DNA from: Bradysia coprophila
Lineage: Eukaryota > Arthropoda > Insecta > Diptera > Sciaridae
NCBI RefSeq assembly: GCF_014529535.1
Contig: NW_023503373.1
Location: 3,038,001 to 3,102,000 of the forward strand
Reading direction: 5' to 3'
Length of the DNA: 64,000 bases
Below, one piece after another: positions 25,269 to 34,836 of the stretch; position 1 is the stretch's first letter, and each line of letters opens with the position of its first letter. The notes under the pieces are model-generated. The model made no database searches. It was not told the DNA's origin and saw only the letters and a list, made by a program, of their open reading frames with translations. The translations under genes and the position numbers were made by a program.

Positions 25269-25593
25269 TCCGCAACATCCAATGTAATCTACTATTGCTT
25301 GCTTTGACACGAGCACACATACATAGATCCCATTCGTTCATACTTATTTACGTATCTTTTAGGTAGTCAACATTAGGCATTATCGCGATTTCATCTGCTA
25401 TCGACAGCAACGACAAAAAAGAAAGATGATCGGTGTCCGGTTAATGCATTCTTAAATTGCGAAATATATATCAAAACGATTGAGGTATCAGAGGTTAAGC
25501 TATACTTTCAACAAATGAAGTAACAGATTTAATCATTTTATCGCGATAAGTTAGTTTGTTGAAGGCAAAATAATCATTTCATGTGGATTCAAT
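25269..25593. other. Spacer with dispersed repeat
   Basis: Holds one copy of the dispersed repeat: CATCTGCTATCGACAGCAAC at 25390 and TCAACAAATGAAGTAACAGA at 25502. Confidence 0.5.
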
Positions 25594-25599
25594 TTTATT
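25594..25599 (-). terminator. Polyadenylation signal of the Cys-rich peptide gene
   Basis: AATAAA on the minus strand, about 110 bases after the stop. Confidence 0.55.
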
Positions 25600-25706
25600 T
25601 TATCTTCGTCATGGACAATTTGACTTGTTAGCATTTAATTAGAAAAGTCAATTCTTATGGCAAGTCTTGACGAAAACTCGTACATATTTACAACACCAGT
25701 GTAAAA

Positions 25707-26002
25707 TCAGCAACAATAGCATTTTCCACAGCAAGTGGGATGACCTATCTCGCGATAGTTATTTCCGCATCGTGCCCGAGCTCTAGCTGAAGAAACGAAA
25801 AAAACAACAACGGTTCAATCGACTATCAAAATCACACAAAAGAAATTGTCTTACAAGCATCTCCCCAGCAATCATGAGGACAATCGAAAATTCCACGTTT
25901 AACAATTGTGGATTTTTCTTCTGAGACAGAAGCGCCTTGCACAATCGTTGCCAATACGAATAAAGCAGCGACAATCGCAACAAACGTTTTCAAAAATTTC
26001 AT
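25707..26002 (-). CDS. Secreted eight-cysteine peptide precursor
   Basis: Two exons read leftward: 26002-25855 and 25786-25707, joined in phase 1 over a 68-base intron with GTAAGA donor and a pyrimidine-rich TTTCTTCAG acceptor; 75 residues. Residues 1-23 form a signal peptide (MKFLKTF, then a hydrophobic core ending VQG). Residues 24-36 are a short acidic/basic propeptide ending in Lys-Arg, a furin-type site. The mature 39-residue peptide has eight Cys at 41, 45, 56, 68, 69, 72, 74 and 75 (C-x3-C-x10-C-x11-CC-x2-C-x-CC). A TATA box (26140-26133) with a TCAGTT initiator about 30 bases on and AATAAA at 25599 complete the gene. Antimicrobial peptide, knottin-like ligand or protease inhibitor are all possible; no family was recognised. 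Without splicing the frame stops soon after the donor. Confidence 0.7.
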
Positions 26003-26129
26003 GATGATGATTTCTTTTCAACTAAAACTGTTTTCTTTTCAACTGAAACTGATTTCTTAGTGCAACGTGTTGTTTCACTGTAATAGTTCGGATTTCGAAC
26101 CAAACTGAAGATCATAGGCTGAGTGTTCA

Positions 26130-26141
26130 ATTATTTATATG
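26130..26141 (-). promoter_or_regulatory. TATA box of the Cys-rich peptide gene
   Basis: TATAAATA on the minus strand followed about 33 bases later by TTCAGTTT, an insect-type initiator, 100 bases before the ATG. Confidence 0.5.
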
Positions 26142-27133
26142 ATTTTTGTCATTAAATGCTGCGTAAAAACGATTTTATGGCAAGAGATCGTTCATAAAAC
26201 ACTTCCTGTCGTCTTGCAGAATTTAGGACTCCCTCACCTGTAGATTTCGTCCTATATATACCTTATAACATGCATGAGCTACGTTTTCATATTCCCACTC
26301 CACATTCATAGAAGATTAGTGAACGTCTACTAAAAGATAACTATCAGTAAGATCCAATACAGTTTTTATTGATATGTATATTATCAACGAACTACTTGCA
26401 ATATGGTTTTCATTTAATTGACTAACATAAATTTTCACCAAAAACATTTTGCATAAGTTATTAAATGTGGCATAATATTTAACCTTTTGGGTGGTCTTTA
26501 TGGTGACATTGCAGAACAAAAAAGTAGGACACTAAATGAATCATTAAATACTCACCATCTTGTTCTGTAAAAAATATTGTCGATATAAAGGAAGGTTTCA
26601 CCTACAATTTAAAGCAGGATATTGCACTGGTCTAGTAAATGTGTTAATAAACGAATATTTTCTAATTTTTTACTCTACGTTATTGCCAGTAGTGCGTTGA
26701 CAGTTATTTGCTTCTGAGAAGTATCATTACATCAGTTCGTTTCAAGAAAAACCACACGCTTATATTAATTGCATTATTGCATTATTACTACCTTAAGATC
26801 ATATTGCTATGAATATTTTTGCGGGGGAAAACCCCGGTTGTATAAACAGTTTCACACTTTTGTTTGTGACGTAAAATCAGTGCCTATTTTAAAAGAATAA
26901 AATTCTTAAACATTTTGATTTTTAAGCGATATCTACATAACAGTCACAACACGACAATTTCCTATTTTCCTCCCTTTGTTAACAATAGTAGGTACGTACG
27001 TCTGTCCAAAATAATTATTTTGGTTCTAGATATCTCAAAATATATCGTGCGTAATAAATGCTAATTAATGGAAATTCACACTTACCTCAAAATAATTAGC
27101 AAGAATATTCATGCGACTTTTTCATGTTCTTAG
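26142..27133. other. Spacer
   Basis: No gene recognised on either strand. The part nearest 26142-26300 would be the upstream region of the Cys-rich peptide gene; GGGAGTCCT (minus, about 26225) is a weak kappaB-like site only. Confidence 0.4.
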
Positions 27134-27359
27134 CAAGGCTGTAAACTTTGAAGAAGTCACGCAGATATAGATACGCGGGTGACACACCACACTTGATGAT
27201 AACATGGCGGATTTCATACAAAACTTCACCTATTGTGATGATTAGATTGTCATCGCCGTGATGTGGTGAATTTTTTTTTTGTATGTAAAATCATCCCGCG
27301 TATCTAATAAAATGGCTGTCTGCGTGACTTGCGTAACCTACCCAAAGTTTACAGCCTTG
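27134..27359. mobile_element. MITE family B copy 4
   Basis: CAAGGCTGTAAACTTTG ... CAAAGTTTACAGCCTTG, 226 bases, with a longer centre than other copies. Flanks GTTCTTAG and GTTATTAG look like an 8-base duplication with one change. Confidence 0.75.
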
Positions 27360-27679
27360 GTTATTAGTATCAAACGTTGTAAGCATTCTCTTTACACTTA
27401 CAGAGTATGTGCTACACAAGAAGAAGAACTGTTGGAATATAAGAACATCAACAAAACTGAGACATGAATTTCTTACTAACTATTTTGAGGTGAATGTAAA
27501 TTCGAAAATAATGTGCATCTATTGAAATTAAATTTCCCATTCCTATGAGATATTTGTGATTGACATTGTAAGTGCGACATAGAATTTGAATTTTTTAATA
27601 AGTAATGAAACTCAAGGTTGCATTGCGTTGTGTGAACTTTCTTACTTTATATACGTATATGGTGGACGTGTTTTTTTAG

Positions 27680-28056
27680 GCACTTTCGCTTGTCGCACTC
27701 ACTTCGTTCCAAGGCTGTATACTTTGGGGAGGTCACGCAGATGCAGATACGGGAGTTACACACCACATTTCACACAAAAAATTCACCACACCATACAAAT
27801 TCAATTTTGGTGAGTTTGTTTGTATGAAACGTTTGGAAAAGGTGTGTTCCCGCGTATCTAATAAAATGACGATCGGCGTGACCTTCCCAAAGTATACAGC
27901 CTTGACTTCGTTCGGGATACAACCGTCCACCACAGATAGGGTAATAGTTATTTGTGTATCTGTTACGGAAGGTATACTTTAGGCAATTTTGCAGGTTGTA
28001 GCCCGAATGAAGTAAGGGCGACAAGCAAAAGTTGCCCAAGGAAAATAACTATTACC
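27680..28056. mobile_element. Relic of the 190-bp palindromic family, split
   Basis: CACTTTCGCTTGTCGCACTC before 27710 and GGGATACAACCG onward to about 28056 correspond to 190-base unit motifs; the family B MITE at 27710-27904 sits inside. Confidence 0.6.
27710..27904. mobile_element. MITE family B copy 5
   Basis: Typical CAAGGCTG ends and exact 9-base duplication ACTTCGTTC (27701-27709 and 27905-27913). Inserted into the palindromic family relic. Confidence 0.85.
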
Positions 28057-28378
28057 GTCTTCGACGGCAAACGAAGAAGCTTAGCTGCCGAAATGAATTT
28101 AATCTGCTGCCCATACCATACCATACCATTTATACCAATCACCAACTTCATCATAGATCACTTTGACAATTATTGTCTGGTAAAAATTTGTTGATCTAGA
28201 AGAGCGCCAAGCACAGCGGTATTTAAGAACACGTTTTTGTAAGAAAAGCTGATAACCATTTTCTAATTAACAGTTTTACCTTGTCTTTGTGGTAAGCATC
28301 CCCGCAATTTTTTTTTTTTTTTTGGTGAAATGTAATGTTTCAATGAAATTTAATTTTTATTTTCAACAGTGCGAAAAT

Positions 28379-30019
28379 ATGTGGAAAAAGCAAAACAACG
28401 AATACATTGATATTTGCAATGGGCCTGAATCACTCGCTTGTGATATAAATCCTCCAAGTGCGGTCTTCGCTAGGCTACAAGCGAGTGGATGTTTAATGGG
28501 CAAACCCAAAAACAATCATGGATCGAAGTTGTGCCGTGAAATCGGTAATAAACAATTTGCTGAATCCAAGTGGATAGAAGCTATCGGATTATATAATCGG
28601 GCGATATGCGCTGCAAAAAACGTTTCATCTGAATTGGTTGGTTTAGCCTACGCCAATCGATCGGCGTGTTTCTTCGAGTTACAAATGTACGAAAAATGTT
28701 TGGTAGACATAACTCTTGCGAAGGAAGCAAACTTTCCACAACGATTGATGGCTAAGTTAGATAAACGTCGTGACGACTGTTTGAATTTCATCGAATCTGG
28801 CTCTAACCCCGTGCCATTCGAGCCGAAATTGAGCTTCGAAAGTCATCCAAAATTTACGGGAATGGCAAACGTTTTGGAGATTAAACTGGACAGTGAATTT
28901 GGCCGTCATATTACTGTCACGTGTGACATTGATGTTGGCAAAATAGTCGTAATGGAAAAAGCTTTTATGACCGCTTATCGGTACGAAAAGTTTAGAAGAT
29001 GCGACACTTGCATGATGAAGGACACTAACTTGATACCGTGCACAAGATGCACCGACACAATGTTTCATTCCAGTGAATGTAAGGCCAGCGATTTTCATAA
29101 GGTCGAATGTGGTATGTATACATTGCCTATCGATGCCGAAGATTACAATGACAACCAGCGTCACATCATTCGAAGTATTCTACAAGCCGTTAATATGTTT
29201 GCAACTGCGGAGGAATTACAGCAGTTTGTCGAGGATGCCATTTTCAGCGATAGCATGGAAATCCCCGAATCACTTTTAGATGAAAAGTCGAACTATCGCG
29301 AATTTGTGAAACTTTGGCACGAACCGAATGTGTACCTACGGGATATGTTTGGGCAGCAGGTCTACTTTGTCCACAAGAAACTTCTGGACCATCCAACAAT
29401 TGGATCGAAGTTCAATACAAAGGAAACGCAACGTTTTCTAATGCATTTGGTTGCGCAACATTATTGTATCATCAATTACTCCGGCAACATTGTATTCGAC
29501 AATTCTGATGATCTCGTCGGATGGAACTTTGAAGAGTTTCGATCCGTGATCGCAATGTATATGAATCATTCGTGTGCACCGAATGCAACATTGGTTTCCT
29601 TCGACGGATACAATGTAATTGTCACAATTCGACCGATCAAAGCCGGTGAGCAAGTGTTTTTGTCGTATTTCAGAAACGACAAAATTCAACATTCAACAAT
29701 CGATCGTAAGAAGTACATCTTGGCGCGGTGTCGATTCAACTGCAACTGTGAGCGATGTAACGGAAAGTCATTGCCGAGTGGGGAACGTAACGAAATGAAG
29801 AAGGACGAATGTTTTCGCTACATCGAACGGAACAAACCGAAAATCAATTTTCTGGTTGAGGGACCTATCCAAACGCCAGCGGCTAAAGAGTTGGAAGAAA
29901 AATGTATTGAGTTTTTGAACCGATACGGTCGTAAGATTTGGTGCAATGAAATTGATTTTGTTACGGACTGCTACAGACGTTTGCTGGCTGCAAAGTTCAA
30001 TAATAAGATTCATTTTTAG
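28379..30019 (+). CDS. Smyd4: SMYD4-type TPR/MYND/SET methyltransferase
   Basis: 546 residues from the ATG at 28379; a GTAAGC donor at 28292 and a TTTTCAACAG acceptor ending at 28369 suggest a 5' noncoding exon upstream, so the frame extending into that intron is not coding. N-terminal helical repeats (about residues 45-130) look like TPRs. SET halves flank a MYND zinc finger (about 208-247, CDTC ... PCTRC ... FHSSEC ... HKVEC). The SET core shows NHSCAPNA (about 395), GEQVFLSYF (about 423) and the post-SET cysteines CRFNCNCERC (about 450). SMYD proteins transfer methyl groups from S-adenosylmethionine to lysines; arthropods have an expanded SMYD4-like set, several with uncertain activity. 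The cofactor motif NHSC is intact, so activity is plausible. AATAAA at 30078. Confidence 0.88.
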   Translation: MWKKQNNEYIDICNGPESLACDINPPSAVFARLQASGCLMGKPKNNHGSKLCREIGNKQFAESKWIEAIGLYNRAICAAKNVSSELVGLAYANRSACFFELQMYEKCLVDITLAKEANFPQRLMAKLDKRRDDCLNFIESGSNPVPFEPKLSFESHPKFTGMANVLEIKLDSEFGRHITVTCDIDVGKIVVMEKAFMTAYRYEKFRRCDTCMMKDTNLIPCTRCTDTMFHSSECKASDFHKVECGMYTLPIDAEDYNDNQRHIIRSILQAVNMFATAEELQQFVEDAIFSDSMEIPESLLDEKSNYREFVKLWHEPNVYLRDMFGQQVYFVHKKLLDHPTIGSKFNTKETQRFLMHLVAQHYCIINYSGNIVFDNSDDLVGWNFEEFRSVIAMYMNHSCAPNATLVSFDGYNVIVTIRPIKAGEQVFLSYFRNDKIQHSTIDRKKYILARCRFNCNCERCNGKSLPSGERNEMKKDECFRYIERNKPKINFLVEGPIQTPAAKELEEKCIEFLNRYGRKIWCNEIDFVTDCYRRLLAAKFNNKIHF

Positions 30020-30077
30020 AAAAAGGTCATGTGAGACACTGATAGATATAATTTTGTAACCTAACGTTCTGGAATTT

Positions 30078-30083
30078 AATAAA
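30078..30083 (+). terminator. Polyadenylation signal of Smyd4-like gene
   Basis: AATAAA about 60 bases after the stop. Confidence 0.65.
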
Positions 30084-31752
30084 CTTTTGTCGAACAAGAA
30101 AAATGTTTTGTCTTAAATTGTTTCTAGCAATTTCTTTACACATCCAATTTTACGTGATCTTATTTTGAGTTTAACTCATCATGTAAGTAAATCCGACTCT
30201 CTATAATTCCTCATACATAAAATGGAGCAAAAACTATTGAGTAGTTGGAATTAATATAATGGAACTAAGCGCAATGACACCGACCATCTTAATACATCCT
30301 TAAAGACGAACTTGTCAACAAATTAAATCCAAATGGACTTTGCTAACATATATGGTCAGTTTTCCTCATCTTGATTTTGTATACCAAAGTAATTTTTAGG
30401 TGTCGATGCTGAGTGTGTAACCTTTCACTCCCTGCAAAAGAATTCTTAATCGGTGAATTACCTGGGTCTCCAGAATTCTTAATCTATATTCTGTGAATAA
30501 TTAAAAAAGGTCTTTTCGCTCACATTCTGACGCAATTTCATCAATTCTTCGTTAATATCGGTCTTTCTATGTCTAATAACAATTAAAAATTATTTGCCCG
30601 CCCAATTTCAAATTTGTTTCGTGCAGAGCATTTTAAACAGAATATTTTGACATTTCCGTTTAATCCGCTCTTTCGATAAAAAAAGTTGTCGAAAAGCCAC
30701 TGAGAAAAGAGTAATCGAGAGAAAAATATCATTACATGCCCATCATTCGTTCAAAGTGGTCAAGTGTAGTCAAGGCGGCTAAAGACAAGAATTTATTTAA
30801 CTCGAATCACTGACAATAATTTGTTTCTAAAAATCAATCTGGTTATCAGCACCAATTGTAAATAAATAAAATTAAATAAAAATAAGAATCGTATGTGATA
30901 TTGATTGTTACAGTGAAAATTCCACGTCGATTAAGTTTTTTCATCGGATTTGGTTTGAATAGAAAGGTATGTAGTTTTATTATGTACATCAGTTCATTTG
31001 TATTGTTTGTAAAAAAACGAAGAAATAATTAGTCATGTCGCATAACCTCATTCCAAAGCACTCTTTGATTAAAGTGCAGCATCTAATCTGAGATAACATT
31101 CCATTGAAAGCTCATCTTGATAACTGATATAAATACTGATACACAACCCTATATGGAAGGCATAATTTATTTGTAATTTGTTTTTCGTTTGTTCTGGGCT
31201 ACAGAAAAATGTGCAAGAATGCATACAGAAACGAAGGTGCCGTTATACACTTATAATGTATAAAGCTTTTTTTTGTCTATCGAATCCAATACATGTGATG
31301 TGTTCTATTTTTTGTTTCAATTGTTTAAAAAAAAAATTGGTGCGTGTTTTTCAGTGATACGGTGACGAGTCATCATTAATATTATTTCGTTATTTATTTG
31401 ATTAAAAAAATCGCTCCTGATCGGTGTATATATTTTGCATTGAGTCGTCAGGTCAAAATTCGCATCGAAAATTTTATTTTATTTTTTTAATTATTGGTGA
31501 GATAATGTAACAGGCGTTGTTGCTCCTACATATTTTCACTCGTTTATCTGCTGTTGATATTTCGTTGTAGGTGCTGGAGTCGATTTTATTTTAAAATTAA
31601 AAATTTCAACCTCCTTGTTCAGCTCATGGAGTTCGTATCGTAATCACTGTAATCACAAGACGACGGCATAAACGGGTACCAACCAAGCGAATTCCAGTAA
31701 ACATATGATGGGAGCCTGTTAAGGACATAGAAATTTGTAATTTATGCAACAA
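30084..31752. other. Spacer
   Basis: 1.7 kb of AT-rich DNA without supported genes. A short stretch 30914-30965 has splice-like edges (TTACAG ... AAAG|GTATGT) but no frame of note. Confidence 0.4.
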
Positions 31753-32137
31753 GTTGAGAAATCAGGGAGCCCCACTCCTCCTTGATTCCTTAAATCTCCT
31801 TGATTTTCAAAAATCCTTCTGAAACCTCCTTAATCTCCTCAAACTCCTTATTTTTAGTTTCACTTAACTAAAGTGAACATCTAACATTTTAATTCTGACT
31901 GTGGAACCATATATATTCAAAACCGTTCCTCGCTTACTTCACCAAAAAAAAACTCATGAAACCAAAATAATTCAACAAATGAGATCGATAGTGCTAAAAG
32001 GTACTTGCAAAACCCTATTGCTGGCAACTTAATCATTTATTGTCAATCATTTGTTAACCTTCGTCTTGTGTGTATCGTGTTTGAGAAAAGTTTGGCCATC
32101 CGGTTAAGTTAGCCAATGCGTATTTATTCCTTAATCA

Positions 32138-33573
32138 TAGGAATGCTGATCCTGAGCGAGGATTTAGCGTAAATAGATTTGTGTTTCCCGAAATTTCAAG
32201 GAGCAGCTCTTAGAAACGATTGCGGCTATTCGGATAGTTAGAATATTTTGTATTTCTACGATAACGTGGAAGATTTTCTAATTAAGGTAAGCGATGTAGT
32301 AGCTGACCGGCTAAGCAATTTTTCAACTTTGGTCATCAGTATCTCAAGATGATTTCGATGAAGCTAAGTTTTTCCTTCGTCAGAATTTAATTTGATCTGT
32401 TCCCATTCCGTAGAATATCAGAACTATTTACAATTAATTAATTTTTATTGTAAAAAACTAATTTTACTGAAGCACTGTTTTTGGTGCAGTAGCTGACCAC
32501 AAAAAAACGAGTGTTTTTATACCTGACCAGTCTTGTTGCAGTAGTTGACCGCTACAAAATTTAGACATTTTTCAAATTTTTCGCAATAGTTTCGCATTAT
32601 TCGACACATTTTCACTCTTAATTCACTGATATTAACCAATTTCAATGATAAAAACGCATAAAAACACAAAATATCAACGAATTCTAATCACAACATTTTG
32701 TACACAACAATGCACATGGAAGGTGAATTTGTCACATGAAGAAAAATGTACGGAATTTGGTGCGGTCAACTACACAAACATCGCATATTTTTGATGCAAT
32801 GTTTTGACCACCATGTAATTAATCAAATATTAACTTTTAGACGCTATTTATGTTAATAATATTAATTGTCGAACTATTTACTACGTAAAAACACCAAAAC
32901 TTTGTCCGTTAATAATTCTTTTGTCAATAAAAACCTTAAATTAGACCACACCGATCTTACGATTTTCTTAAGAAATGTGCAACTTTGTACTGAGATGGTG
33001 CACTGGTTTCATTTGATGGTTTTATCAAATAAGTAAACATAATAATCGCATTATTTTCATGAAAAAATTAATCTTTAGGCTCTAAAGATTAATTAGAACG
33101 TTAATTTGCGTATTTTCATTCGTAATTATTTTCCAAAACTGATAAATAATGTAGCTGGTCAGGTACACTTGCACGGTCAGCAACTACATCGTTTACCTTA
33201 TTCGAAAATTGTTAGACCTCTGCTCGTCGGCCCGTAAAAGATATTTTATACATTTAGATGTAGAAAAAGAGCGAATGGCGTAATTAGCAAAATCGAAACA
33301 AAACGAGTCAGACAAAAACCATAAGAAAGAGGCCAAAATTCAAAGCATCGAAGTTGAAAGAGCAGAGGAAACTTTAAAGTTAAAAGTCGCCGCAAAGTTA
33401 ATTGATAATAGTAATTACACTTCGTCAGCTGTAGTTAGCGAACGTAAATTAAATAAATCATCAGTGGCCAAGGCACATGTGATTTTCAATGCAGGCATTA
33501 CAAGTAGCAAGAAGATAAAATCAAAAAAATTTAAAAAAAAATTAAGTAACAAGGCTAATTTTTTAAAAATCTA
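32138..33573 (+). pseudogene. Broken transposase C-terminal region
   Basis: Before the MITE, a frame reads NADPERGFSVNRFVF, close to the ERGFSVNK motif near the C-terminus of transposase-like proteins; it then meets stops and a frame change. After removing the MITE and one TA, the frame is continuous across the junction (VEDFLI-IRKLLDLCSSARK) and goes on through one internal stop into a Lys/Glu-rich helical tail ending about 33573. No start codon; not functional. Confidence 0.55.
32285..33198. mobile_element. Tc1/mariner-type MITE (914 bp)
   Basis: Inverted ends AGGTAAGCGATGTAGT and near complement, flanked by TA on both sides. Motif GTAGCTGACC and variants recur inside in both orientations (32295, 32492, 32541, 32763, 33154). 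No transposase. Confidence 0.7.
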
Positions 33574-33879
33574 ACTACGTGAACTTAGGGTACGTTGGGT
33601 ATCTTATCTAGAGTAAACATTTTTTTTGGAAAAATCTTCGATAAAATATTTGTGAAAAATTCGGAAAATATTTTCCAAAGAATATTCTCTGAGAAACACC
33701 AAAAAATCTACTTCATATATCCTTAATATGACTTTGGAAAGTCAAAAAAAAATTCGAATTCATCAAATTTAATCCAAAATCTCATATTTTAAAAATCCTG
33801 AAATGCTCCTTAAATTATATTATCGAAATATTCTGCTCTATTCCTTAAAAAGGAGGTCGAATTTTGAGTGGTCTCCCTG

Positions 33880-34836
33880 AGAAATGGGGTGGTTTTTGTC
33901 ACTAGATGTGATATGCTCAAACGAGCGAAGCGAGTTATGCCTTTTGGAATTTTTCTTGTGATGTGGCCTCTTTCCGTGAAAAGTTGTGTTGATTTTATGC
34001 ATTTTCGCTTATTGGTTTCGCTTCGTTCACTCGCGAAATTGTACAACGAATGTGTAAATAACTATTTTTAAAGCATAGACAATAAAATTATACTGTTGGA
34101 TAATACCCCACCCCTTCAAAGTTCAAGTGTAAAGGTATTTTTGTCGAATAATTGACAGGTCTGTGTGAGATATAGGCGAGCGTGTGATAGCTCAAACTAA
34201 AGGGTAAATGTTCAACGTTTTTCATAGTGTAGGAACATTTTCCGGATTTTCTATTTTCCCTAAGATTTTTCCAGCGTCTCTTCAAATTGAGGTTATAAAT
34301 CTTAAGTTTAAAATTACATAATTTTTTAAAATTATTGCATTCGACATTTGTGACCAAAACATTCATTTCGACATTCTTTTTGATTTTTTACAACTGTGGC
34401 ATCCGAGACCACACCAGACCTACTGCCACGCTTTTCTTCGATGTGCATTTTAAATTAAGGAAAGTAACTGTCAACGATGTTGAGGAGTAAAATGTTGGCT
34501 GACTTCTGTATCTTACAAGGCTAATATCCACCCATTATCCAGGCAGTATTCAATTGTTGATTACAATAAATGACGCTACAACTCTCATCGGTTTCCTACG
34601 TCTAGTTATGAATAAATTAGAGGTTTGAGTGTCTCTCAAGAGAAATCGTTCAACTATAAAAAGCGTCATTATTACCTTCGTGTCCAACTCATTAACCGTT
34701 TTTTCTACGTTTCTACGTGCTCATCCTTTTAACCCTTTTAGTTCATCTCACATATTTGTGACGCATACACTTTTAAGGTCGTCGACTTGTTCTGTTCATT
34801 ACAGGTTTCATTTCAATTTGGAAAGTTGAATGAGCG
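33880..34836. other. Spacer and probable 5' UTR of the TDRD7-like gene
   Basis: No supported gene. TTCATTACAG ending at 34804 could be a 5' UTR splice acceptor just before the ATG at 34837. Confidence 0.4.

Larger units (their letters stand above)
31763..33879 (+). mobile_element. Degenerate hAT-like transposon
   Basis: Inverted ends CAGGGAG(C/A)CCACTC with flanking TGAGAAAT/AGAAAT, consistent with a worn hAT duplication. Inside are relics of a transposase C-terminal region (see 32138-33573). It has been cut by the 914-base TA-flanked MITE. hAT assignment rests on the CAGGG ends, flank and ERGFSVN-type motif. Confidence 0.6.

Noticed and set aside
26225..26234. kappaB-like GGGAGTCCT upstream of the Cys-rich peptide
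   Set aside because: Only a partial match to GGGRNNYYCC; too weak to call immune regulation.
28289..28378. N-terminal extension of the SMYD4-like frame
   Set aside because: It has no ATG at its start and runs through a poly-T intron with clear GTAAGC donor and CAACAG acceptor.
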